The notes beneath the pieces are model-generated. The model searched no databases and was not told the origin of the DNA. It saw nothing but the letters and a program-made list of their open reading frames with translations. Position numbers and translations under genes: made by a program. Shown piece after piece: positions 24,194-31,198 of a stretch of DNA of 64,000 nt (position 1 is its first letter; each line of letters begins with the position of its first letter). The stretch covers positions 70,223-134,222 of the forward strand of contig CALBDS010000033.1 of NCBI GenBank assembly GCA_937927415.1. Reading direction: 5' to 3'. This DNA comes from an uncultured Rhodospirillaceae bacterium (GTDB lineage Bacteria; Pseudomonadota; Alphaproteobacteria; Azospirillales; Azospirillaceae).

Positions 24194-24901
24194 TCAGTGG
24201 GTGTGGTGATTGCTGTTGCCGCCCGCGTCGATGATGGTCCCCGACGCCGCGACGCTGCCATCGACGGCAAGGGCGCCTTTCATCTGGAAATTTCCGGCCA
24301 GGGTCGCCGCACCGGCTCCGCCGCCCGCGGTCATGGCGACGGTCGGCCCTTCCAGGAAGATCCCGTCCGGCGTGATCCGCAGGGATGACCCGCCGCAGGT
24401 CAGCGTGACCGCGTCCTTCGCCGTGACGACCGTCGAACCGCCGACCCGGACCGTTGCGGTGCCGTCGGGCGGGATCTGGATCGTGTGGGCGTGGGCTTCG
24501 CGGTCGTACTCGACGACGGCGCCGTCGGCGTATTCGATCCGGTGCAGCGTTTCCCGGTCGCCGGGTGCGGGATGGTCGGTGCTGAAGGCGCCGGGGGCGG
24601 CGATGGCTGTGGACAGGTCGCCGCCGGGGGAGAACAGGACGACGGCTTCGCCCGGCTCGGGTGACCAGAACTGACGGTCCTTGCCGGCGCGTCCGGACAG
24701 CCAGGGAATCCAGGTGGTGACCACATGGCCGTTCGGATCCGCGGGGTCGCCGATCCGGACCTTGATCCGCCCGTTCGGCGGGTCGATTTCGGCGACCTTC
24801 CCGTAACGGATCAGGTTCGTGATGCGGCGCTGGGCGTCGGTCTGTTCCGCCGATCCGACCCCGCCCGTCCGTCCGGCGGACCGATCCAGGGCGAACACCA
24901 T
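24194..24901 (-). CDS. Baseplate spike protein V (P2 gpV family)
   Basis: A 235-residue membrane-piercing spike. The N-terminal OB-like part (ITNLIRYGKVAEIDPPNGRIKVRIG, TTWIPWLSGRAGKDRQFWSPEPGEAVVLFSPGGD) is followed by a beta-helical part. The protein ends in a GGNSNHHTH tip whose H-x-H fits the iron-binding apex of such spikes. It is placed upstream of W and J as in P2. Confidence 0.93.
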   Translation of the reverse strand: MVFALDRSAGRTGGVGSAEQTDAQRRITNLIRYGKVAEIDPPNGRIKVRIGDPADPNGHVVTTWIPWLSGRAGKDRQFWSPEPGEAVVLFSPGGDLSTAIAAPGAFSTDHPAPGDRETLHRIEYADGAVVEYDREAHAHTIQIPPDGTATVRVGGSTVVTAKDAVTLTCGGSSLRITPDGIFLEGPTVAMTAGGGAGAATLAGNFQMKGALAVDGSVAASGTIIDAGGNSNHHTH

Positions 24902-24904
24902 GGA

Positions 24905-25219
24905 TCAGCCCCGGAACGGGTGGAGCAGATAGCGCACCGTCGCCGGAAGATCGTCGAAGGTGCGCACCGCGCCGTTGCCGGTCGCCAGCATGAAGCCCAC
25001 CAGCAGGCGGACCGCCTGATCGAAGGCGTGAGCGGTGTCGCCGCCGCCGGGGTCGGTGCCGGGGCGGACCGCACGGCGGATGCTCTCGACGGCGTTCCGG
25101 TGGGCGTGGGCGACCAGGGCGGCGGCATCGGGGCTGTCACCTGCGAATTCCGCCTGAAGGGTTTCCAGGGTCACGCGGGCGGGGGCTGCGGCGGGGGCCG
25201 GGACGGTCTTCTTTCTCAT
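24905..25219 (-). CDS. Hypothetical phage protein before the spike gene
   Basis: A 104-residue protein with a Lys/Pro/Ala-rich N-terminus and an alpha-helical remainder (LVAHAHRNAVESIRRAV, FDQAVRLLVGFMLATGNG). It ends 3 bp before the spike gene. Function unknown; position suggests a head-tail or tail completion role. Confidence 0.6.
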   Translation of the reverse strand: MRKKTVPAPAAAPARVTLETLQAEFAGDSPDAAALVAHAHRNAVESIRRAVRPGTDPGGGDTAHAFDQAVRLLVGFMLATGNGAVRTFDDLPATVRYLLHPFRG

Positions 25220-25232
25220 GGCTCGTTTCCTG

Positions 25233-25817
25233 TCAGGGGCAATGACACGGGGCGTCGGGGTCGCTGATCAGCACGTAATCGCCCTCGTGCGCGGCGCCGA
25301 TCGTGGGGGAAATTCCCAGGAAGACCGACGGCGGCGGGATGCCTTCCGGCGGGATATCGCGGGCGCGGCGATAGCGGACCGTGTAGGTCAGCCGGACGCC
25401 GCCGAAGGGTGTTTCCGCGTCCGTGTCCACCTGGATTTCGGTTCCGGCATAGTCGATCCGGGCGGTTTCAAGGCCGGGAATGTCGAAGCCGTCGATCGCC
25501 GTTTCGATCTGTTCGGCCAGTTCGTCAAGGCGGTCGTCGATCCCCTCTTCGGCTTCGACGATGCCTTCGACCGCAAGGCGCAGATTCCGGACGGTGAACG
25601 CCGTGGACCCGTCGCTGACCGTGTCGCCGACGGCGTCTTCCGACCGGGCATAGATCAGGATGGCCGGAAGGTCTTTCCTGAACAGGCGCAGCGTGCGGGA
25701 GGTGAAGACCCTGTCCGCGGCGACGGTCCAATAGACCGCGTCAGGGGCGCCGGTCAGGGGAGTCTTCAGCCGGGCGCAGAACGCATCACGGATGCGCCGC
25801 CGTTCGGAGGTGGTCAT
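25233..25817 (-). CDS. Probable tail completion/terminator protein
   Basis: A 194-residue protein starting at ATG 25817, overlapping the upstream stop by 4 bp. The order portal-capsid-FII-this-spike and the fold-like pattern (RDAFCARLKTPL, DLPAILIYARSEDAV, DRLDELAEQIETAID, VRLTYTVRYR) recall minor tail or tail-terminator proteins that join the tail to the head. Family membership is inferred mainly from position. Confidence 0.6.
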   Translation of the reverse strand: MTTSERRRIRDAFCARLKTPLTGAPDAVYWTVAADRVFTSRTLRLFRKDLPAILIYARSEDAVGDTVSDGSTAFTVRNLRLAVEGIVEAEEGIDDRLDELAEQIETAIDGFDIPGLETARIDYAGTEIQVDTDAETPFGGVRLTYTVRYRRARDIPPEGIPPPSVFLGISPTIGAAHEGDYVLISDPDAPCHCP

Positions 25818-26122
25818 CGGGTCAGGACCCCTATGGTAAAGCCCGTTCCGTCCGGCTGAAGGTCGGCGAACCGCCAGACCTTCCCGGCGACGGCGACACG
25901 GTCGCCCTGTTCGACGCCGGAAAGGTCGTCGGTGCGGGCGAACAGGCGGGGTGTGGTGCTGGACACCGGAACGCCGGTTTCCGGGTCCGCCGCCGTCCAT
26001 GATTCCTCATAGACGACGGCGATGGTCCGGGCGCTGGGCGAACCGGGGAAGAGGGTCGCCCCTTCCCCGAATTCGTCGGGATTGAGGAAGACCGCACGGT
26101 CTTCCGCCGTTTCAATCCCCAT
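25814..26122 (-). CDS. Head-tail joining protein, lambda FII-like
   Basis: A 102-residue protein starting at ATG 26122. RAVFLNPDEFGEGATLF, VVYEESW and GDRVAVAGKVWRFADLQPDGTG fit the lambda gpFII-type connector. In lambda FII binds below gpW and forms the tail attachment site; a W-like gene is also present at 30972. It overlaps both neighbours by a few bases. Confidence 0.75.
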   Translation of the reverse strand: MGIETAEDRAVFLNPDEFGEGATLFPGSPSARTIAVVYEESWTAADPETGVPVSSTTPRLFARTDDLSGVEQGDRVAVAGKVWRFADLQPDGTGFTIGVLTR

Positions 26123-26573
26123 GGGCGGCCGTCCATTCGGCCCACAGGCGGTCACGGTCCGCCGCCTTGACGGTGCGTCCGGCGATGGCGGACAGGGCGC
26201 GGACATCCGGGCGGCCGTCCGCCGTCCAGTGATCCGGGTTGTCCCGTTCCAGCAGTTCGAAGGCGTCCAGGATGCCGGTGTCGCCGTCGTCTTCATCGCC
26301 ACCGCCGTCGTCCGGGGCTGCCGGGGCAGGGGCGGGGACGATGGGCACGGGGGATGCCGGTTCCGGCGCGGTCCCGGCGGGGGGAGGGGCACGCCCTTCG
26401 CCAAGCGCCACGGCAGCGACGCCGCCCTTCAGACGCTTGGCGAACGTGCCGGCGATCAGGGATTCCGCTTCGTCATCGTCGATATCGACGAAGGACCCCG
26501 GCGGGATGTCCACCGTCTGCGGCGGTCCACCGGGGTGCGGAACGGTGATGGTGACCAGGGTTTCGATCAGCAT
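26112..26573 (-). CDS. Head-region protein with acidic Pro/Ala linker and HeH/LEM-like end
   Basis: A 153-residue protein starting at ATG 26573. The N-terminal 60 residues include PPGSFVDIDDDEAESLIA, then comes a long Pro/Ala and Asp-rich linker. The C-terminal 40 residues (WTADGRPDVRALSAIAGRTVKAADRDRLWAEW) resemble a HeH/LEM-type helical hairpin. It occupies the position of lambda FI between capsid and FII genes. Role unknown. Confidence 0.55.
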   Translation of the reverse strand: MLIETLVTITVPHPGGPPQTVDIPPGSFVDIDDDEAESLIAGTFAKRLKGGVAAVALGEGRAPPPAGTAPEPASPVPIVPAPAPAAPDDGGGDEDDGDTGILDAFELLERDNPDHWTADGRPDVRALSAIAGRTVKAADRDRLWAEWTAAHGD

Positions 26574-26584
26574 GGCCGCTCCCC

Positions 26585-27640
26585 TTACCGGACCTTGACG
26601 AACATGCTGGCGTTGATCCGGTACGGGACCGGGAGCGGCGCCGATTGCAGCAGCAGGAAACGGACCGACGGGTCTTCCTGCTTCCAGGACTTGGGGAAAT
26701 AGGCCATCGCCTGAAGAACGTCGTCGTCCAGGATGGCGCCGTAATGGCGCACCCCCTGAACCCCGCGCGACAGGATCAGGACGCCATACGCCGGCAGCAT
26801 GGCGACCTCGTTCCCCTCGTCGTCTTCGTAATAGTCGTTGTAGACCCACAGGCGGACGGCCCCCATGGCCGCGACGTGGGCGACGCCGTCCACGATGATG
26901 ATGCCGAGTTCGGCCGACGCCGATCCGCCGCGCTTGTTCAGGTCGATGGCGTCCTTGAAGCGGGGCGACTTCTTGATCAGTTCCCACGCTTCCTGTGTCA
27001 GAAGGACGTCGGTCGGGGCGATGCCGGACGCCTTGAAGACCTCGCCGCACCAGCGTTCCAGGTCGTTGACCGGATCGACGTAGGCGGGATCGTCGGGGTT
27101 CGTCACCATGCCCCAGCGGGTTCCGCCGGTCAGCACCTTGGTCAGCGCCGGCTTCCGTTTGAAATCGACGATCTGGGTCGGGTAGTCCTCGCCGGTCACG
27201 GTCGTCTTGCCGGTGACCAGGGCTTCCATCGCCATGGCTTCCTGACGGCGGGTGAGCATATCGACCTGTTCCTGAAGCTCCGTCTTCAGCAGCACGTTGC
27301 GCCGCTGTTCAGGCGTCATGCTCCCGCCGACCGCCTCGCCGGCCAGCCGCTTCACCGCCCGGTTCGGGTTCAGGACCCGCTTGTCCTTCACATAGGCCGG
27401 GCGGAAGGATTGCGTCGTGTACCCGCGGGAGCGGACCACCCGCCCGGCGACCGACGGTGCGACGAACGGCGCCAGCCGGCGGGAGCCTTCGACGACGTCG
27501 AACAGGATGGTTTCTTCCACGGATTCCGAGATCGTCGGGAAGAAATTGTCCAGGATGAAGGTTTTCGGGCGCGGAAGGGTCGAAACCACGCCGACAAGGA
27601 CGCGGGTGTCGTAAATATCGACCATGAAGGGTGTTCCCAT
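26585..27640 (-). CDS. Major capsid protein, lambda gpE-like
   Basis: Up to 351 residues. Typical lambda-E-type features are FFPTISESVEETILFDVVEGSRRLAPFV, GYTTQSFRPAYVKDKRVLNP, a mid-region with SGIAPTDVLLTQEAWELIKKSP, and YGVLILSRGVQGVRHYGAI near the end. It assembles the icosahedral shell. Two in-frame ATG codons (27640 and 27625) are possible starts. An intrinsic terminator lies directly upstream. Confidence 0.92.
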   Translation of the reverse strand: MGTPFMVDIYDTRVLVGVVSTLPRPKTFILDNFFPTISESVEETILFDVVEGSRRLAPFVAPSVAGRVVRSRGYTTQSFRPAYVKDKRVLNPNRAVKRLAGEAVGGSMTPEQRRNVLLKTELQEQVDMLTRRQEAMAMEALVTGKTTVTGEDYPTQIVDFKRKPALTKVLTGGTRWGMVTNPDDPAYVDPVNDLERWCGEVFKASGIAPTDVLLTQEAWELIKKSPRFKDAIDLNKRGGSASAELGIIIVDGVAHVAAMGAVRLWVYNDYYEDDEGNEVAMLPAYGVLILSRGVQGVRHYGAILDDDVLQAMAYFPKSWKQEDPSVRFLLLQSAPLPVPYRINASMFVKVR

Positions 27641-27646
27641 AAAAAA

Positions 27647-27666
27647 ACGGCCCCGAACCGGGCCGT
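27647..27666 (-). terminator. Intrinsic terminator between decoration and capsid genes
   Basis: A 7-bp stem ACGGCCC/GGGCCGT with a 6-nt loop, followed on the minus strand by seven T running into the capsid start. It sits inside the late operon, so it must be partial, anti-terminated, or bypassed by a local promoter. Confidence 0.7.
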
Positions 27667-27696
27667 CTTGTGTGTTTCGTTCGGGTGCCGTCCTGG

Positions 27697-28083
27697 TCAG
27701 GCGGTGGTCTTGACCAGCCAGATTCCCTTGTCGCGAAGGCCGTCTTTCACGCTGTCGGCGGTGTGTCCACCACCGAGGATGACGGACCGGGTGTCGAAGG
27801 TCCCGGACAGATAGACCAGCCCTTCGGCATCGCCGCCCGCCGCATCGACGTCATCGACCAGGATGGCGCGGGGGGCTTCGCTGCCGTCGGCGACGGGGTC
27901 GCCGTTGCCGTCGGTCCGGGCCGACAGGACGTGCTTCTTGTCGGCGGTGATCCGCCCCAGCAGTTCGCCGCGCTTGTACGCGCGCCCGCCCTTCAGCGTG
28001 ACCTTCTCGAAGTTCTGCGGGAAGTCGCCCGCGATCAGGTTGTCGGGGATATAGGTCCCCACCGTTTCAAAACCGGCGCTCAT
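27697..28083 (-). CDS. Head decoration protein, lambda gpD-like
   Basis: A 128-residue protein matching head decoration proteins: PDNLIAGDFPQNFEKVTLKGGRAYKRGELLG at the start, then the ARTDGNGDPVADG loop and APRAILVDDVDAAGGDAEGLVYLSGTF. It trims and stabilises the expanded capsid. It lies between protease/scaffold and capsid genes, the lambda C-Nu3-D-E order. Confidence 0.92.
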   Translation of the reverse strand: MSAGFETVGTYIPDNLIAGDFPQNFEKVTLKGGRAYKRGELLGRITADKKHVLSARTDGNGDPVADGSEAPRAILVDDVDAAGGDAEGLVYLSGTFDTRSVILGGGHTADSVKDGLRDKGIWLVKTTA

Positions 28084-28096
28084 GGGTCCCCCGATG

Positions 28097-28483
28097 TCAT
28101 GCGTTGGCGATGCTGGCGATCAGCGCCTTCACCGTGGCGTCGTCGCCACCCGCCGCCCCGGCGTCCGGCTTTCCGGCGTCGGCGGCGGGCGGGGTGAAGC
28201 CCTGGTCGTCGGTGGTGAAGCGGTCCAGCGCCGTCGCCTTCTTCGCCTTCAGGTGCTCGGCTTGCGCCACGGCAAAGGCTTCCACCGTCATGGACGGGTC
28301 GGCCTTGGCCGTGGCGGCGATGCCGTCACAGCCGGGAAGCGCCAGGGCGTCGATTTTCCGGATGCGCTCGCTCTCGGCCTTGGCGCCCTGCGCCGCGCCG
28401 TCGTCCCGGAACTTTTTCGCGATGTCCGGGTGATTGGCGGCGATGTAATCGGCGGTGATCGCCGACACCTCGATCGTCGTCAT
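28097..28483 (-). CDS. Internal in-frame scaffold protein (lambda Nu3-like)
   Basis: An in-frame ATG at 28483 is preceded on the minus strand by GAGGA at ideal spacing. It begins the helical C-terminal part of the protease gene (TTIEVSAITADYIAANHPDI), giving 128 residues. Lambda makes its scaffold Nu3 from the end of gene C in the same way. The ribosome-binding site inside a coding region is the evidence; expression is inferred. Confidence 0.7.
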   Translation of the reverse strand: MTTIEVSAITADYIAANHPDIAKKFRDDGAAQGAKAESERIRKIDALALPGCDGIAATAKADPSMTVEAFAVAQAEHLKAKKATALDRFTTDDQGFTPPAADAGKPDAGAAGGDDATVKALIASIANA

Positions 28484-29380
28484 TGGTTCCTCGTGGGGAG
28501 TGGTGGTTCCGCCATGGCCGGCGGTGATGCCGGACCATCCGGCGGGGGTGTTGGCGGCGGACAGGTCCCCGGCCACGGACTCGAAGGTCCCGATCCGGTC
28601 GATCATGCCCGCCGTCTTCGCGTCGCGGGCGACCATGACGCCGCCCTTGCCGTAACCATCGGCGACGGTGTCGGCGGTGGTGCCGCGGTGGCGGGCGACC
28701 GTTTCAATGAAGACCGTTGCCAGCGCGTCAACCGTCGCCTGGACCTGATTCCGGCCTTCGTCCGATCCCATGTCGGCGCCCTTGTTCGGCGTCTGCCGGC
28801 TGACGACGGTCAGCCGCTTCACGCCGGACCGGGCGTCGCGTTCGCTGGTGTCCTGCACATCGACCCGGACCCCGATGGACCCGACAAGGGCGGTTTCGGC
28901 GGCGACGACCGTGTCGGCGGCAGACCCCAGCCAATAGGCGGCGGACGCCATCATCCCGCCCGCGAAAGCGATGATGGGTTTTCCCTTCCCGCGGGCCTGA
29001 TGGATCAGCGCCGCCAGTTCGGCGACGCCCGTCACCATGCCGCCGGGGCTGTCCACGTCCAGGATCACCGCCTTCACGCCGGGGTCGCGGTGGGCCGTGC
29101 GGAAGTCCTGTGCGATGGTCTGGTAATCGCCGAAGCCCAGGTAACGGGTCAGCCAGTTTCCCCGTGCGAACAGCGGTCCCCGTACCGGGATGATGGCGGT
29201 CCCATCCCGGAATTCCGCCGTCCGGGTGCCCGGAAGCGGCCGGTCGTTCTCGGCGGACAGAGCGGCCGGGCCGTCGGGAAGATCCGCGCCGGACAGGGCT
29301 TCGACCGCAGCGGCCACGGCGGCGAACCCGTCGTCGGTGATCGCCCACGGGTCGCCGATCATGGCGATCAGGTCCTTCAT
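28097..29380 (-). CDS. Head maturation protease, S49 (SppA/lambda gpC-like), with C-terminal scaffold
   Basis: The 427-residue protein starts at ATG 29380, overlapping the portal stop by 4 bp. The S49 protease core is clear: AVILDVDSPGGMVTG, GKPIIAFAGGMMASAAYWLGSAAD (the catalytic Ser region) and ALVGSIGV. The last 128 residues are helical and charged (HPDIAKKFRDDGAAQG, ESERIRKIDAL), like a scaffold. A good internal start at 28483 lets the scaffold part be made separately. Confidence 0.92.
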   Translation of the reverse strand: MKDLIAMIGDPWAITDDGFAAVAAAVEALSGADLPDGPAALSAENDRPLPGTRTAEFRDGTAIIPVRGPLFARGNWLTRYLGFGDYQTIAQDFRTAHRDPGVKAVILDVDSPGGMVTGVAELAALIHQARGKGKPIIAFAGGMMASAAYWLGSAADTVVAAETALVGSIGVRVDVQDTSERDARSGVKRLTVVSRQTPNKGADMGSDEGRNQVQATVDALATVFIETVARHRGTTADTVADGYGKGGVMVARDAKTAGMIDRIGTFESVAGDLSAANTPAGWSGITAGHGGTTTPHEEPMTTIEVSAITADYIAANHPDIAKKFRDDGAAQGAKAESERIRKIDALALPGCDGIAATAKADPSMTVEAFAVAQAEHLKAKKATALDRFTTDDQGFTPPAADAGKPDAGAAGGDDATVKALIASIANA

Positions 29381-30975
29381 TCTTCCGGTTCCTCGTGCTG
29401 GCCGGCGTCGTCCTGACCGTCCTGACCGTCCTGACCGTCCATGGGCGGGCCGCCGTTGTGACCGATGCCGGCGGCGGGGGCAGGGGCGGGCGGCGGGAAC
29501 AGGGCTTCTTCCTTGCGGATCTGCGGAAGCTTGCGGTCGAGATCGACGCCGGTCGTCTCGACGCACACTTCGGACCGGGTCTTGACCTTCAGCCCGATCA
29601 GGACTTCGTCGGCCTTGGCTTCCTTCAGCGGGTCCAGGGTGATCCGCTTCGGCCCGATCCATTCGGTTCCCAGATAGGCCGCGCGGATCATGGGATCGTC
29701 CAGGAAGCCGGGGGCGTCCAAGTATCCGCGAAGGATTGCTTCCGTGATGACCCATTCATAAACCGGGTCGCATAGATTTTCCTCCAACCAGGCACGCCGG
29801 GTTCGGAAGAATTGGAACGCCTGTTCGACGGCGGCCTTCGATGCGCTGTAAGACGCGGTGAAGTGCTTGACCAGGATTTCGAACGGGAGCTCCAGGGCGA
29901 CGCCGATCTGTCTTAGAACCGCCTGGACGAAGGGGTCGAACGCTGTGTTCGGGCGCCCCGGATTGGCGATTTCGACTTCCTCGCCGGGGCCTAAGTCCAG
30001 GATCGCGCCGGTTCCCAGGGCATAGCCCCCGGTTGCCGGAACCGCCCCTTCCAGGTCGCCCAACCCCTGACCGGACGGCGTCTTCACGAAGACCGTGAAC
30101 AGGGCGGACACCACCGCCGCCATGATTTCGGCTTCGCTGTAGCGGTCCAGTTGCTTCAGGGGTTCGATGATGGGCGCGAGGTAGGGGGCGCCGCGGTTCA
30201 GCCCCGGACGAAGCCGGCGGAACAGGTGGAGCGTCACGCGGGCGCCCGACGCGCCGAAGGCCGGGACGGGGTCCCATGTCGGGACATCGCGCACCCACCC
30301 GGTGGTTTGATCGGGGAAGCCCGACCGGATCCAATAGCGGACCGGGGCGCCGTCGCCGTCGATTTCGATGCCATCGACCAGCCGGGGGCCGTCCTGTTTG
30401 CCGTCGGGGGTCGATACCCGGTCGGCTTCGACGATCTGAAGGGTCAGCCCCAGGATGGCGCCGGGCCGCGGTTTGTGGCGGCGGATGATGAACACGTCGC
30501 CGGATTCCAGGGTGGACCGGAAGGCCAAGTCCTGAAGGCCGGCGAAGGTCTGCGTCATGGTCAGGTCGCAGTGGGTCGATTCCGCCCACGTTCGATAGAT
30601 GCGTTCGGCGGCGTTCTGCCACGCATCCGCCTGTTCCTCCGTCAGCCCGAGGAAGTCGCGGTCAATGGTTGACCGGAGCCGAAGCCCGGTGCCGACCGTG
30701 TTGGTAACAACGGTCGCGACGGCGCCCCCGGCCAGCGGGGCGTTTCGGACAAGGTCGCGTGACCGCGCCCGAAGGGTCTGCAGGTCGCCGATGGTATCGC
30801 CGTCCGCCGACCCGACAAGCGGGTTCCAGTTTTTCAGGGCGTTCCGGTCGGACCGGGCGCCGATGTACTGCCCGGCCATGAACTGACGGAGCGCCATGGC
30901 TTCGCCGGCCGTGAACCCGGCGGTTGCCCTGGTGCGGGCGGGGACGCGGATCTTCGGCTTGACCGTCGGGATCAT
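29377..30975 (-). CDS. Portal protein, lambda gpB-like
   Basis: A 532-residue portal starting at ATG 30975. Recognisable stretches are GFTAGEAMALRQFMAGQYIGARSDRNALKNW, ARSRDLVRNAPLAGGAVATVVTNTVG, ESGDVFIIRR and HFTASYSASKAAVEQAFQFFRTRR. The C-terminus has a GIGHNGGPP motif and a DGQDGQDGQD run encoded by 9-bp repeats at about 29411-29440. The portal is the dodecameric DNA gate. The start overlaps the gpW-like stop by 4 bp. Confidence 0.95.
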   Translation of the reverse strand: MIPTVKPKIRVPARTRATAGFTAGEAMALRQFMAGQYIGARSDRNALKNWNPLVGSADGDTIGDLQTLRARSRDLVRNAPLAGGAVATVVTNTVGTGLRLRSTIDRDFLGLTEEQADAWQNAAERIYRTWAESTHCDLTMTQTFAGLQDLAFRSTLESGDVFIIRRHKPRPGAILGLTLQIVEADRVSTPDGKQDGPRLVDGIEIDGDGAPVRYWIRSGFPDQTTGWVRDVPTWDPVPAFGASGARVTLHLFRRLRPGLNRGAPYLAPIIEPLKQLDRYSEAEIMAAVVSALFTVFVKTPSGQGLGDLEGAVPATGGYALGTGAILDLGPGEEVEIANPGRPNTAFDPFVQAVLRQIGVALELPFEILVKHFTASYSASKAAVEQAFQFFRTRRAWLEENLCDPVYEWVITEAILRGYLDAPGFLDDPMIRAAYLGTEWIGPKRITLDPLKEAKADEVLIGLKVKTRSEVCVETTGVDLDRKLPQIRKEEALFPPPAPAPAAGIGHNGGPPMDGQDGQDGQDDAGQHEEPEE

Positions 30976-31184
30976 AGCGGCACCACCCGCCGGACCCGTG
31001 CACCGCCCCGGCCCCCGGCTTGGCGAAGGGCCAGCGGTTCCAGGCGGGCACGTTCCTTCAGCAGCATTCCCAGGTCGGCCCGCGTCAGTTCCCGGCCCTG
31101 AAAGACGTACCGCTGTCCCCGTTCGGTGATCGCCGTGACCGCGCGGTTCACTTCCGCCAGTTGGGCGGCGTAATCGACAAGCAT
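30972..31184 (-). CDS. Head-tail joining protein W (lambda gpW-like)
   Basis: A 70-residue protein with LAEVNRAVTAITERGQRYVFQGRELTRADLGMLLKERARLE, the pattern of lambda gpW, which stabilises packaged DNA and allows FII binding. It lies between terminase large subunit and portal genes, exactly as in lambda. Confidence 0.9.
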   Translation of the reverse strand: MLVDYAAQLAEVNRAVTAITERGQRYVFQGRELTRADLGMLLKERARLEPLALRQAGGRGGARVRRVVPL

Positions 31185-31198
31185 GTGGGAGACTCCTG

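Noticed and set aside
29412..29440. Short 9-bp tandem repeats at the end of the portal gene
   Set aside because: Considered as a CRISPR-like or regulatory array, but it is in frame, only three units long and encodes DGQ repeats. It is a coding microsatellite.
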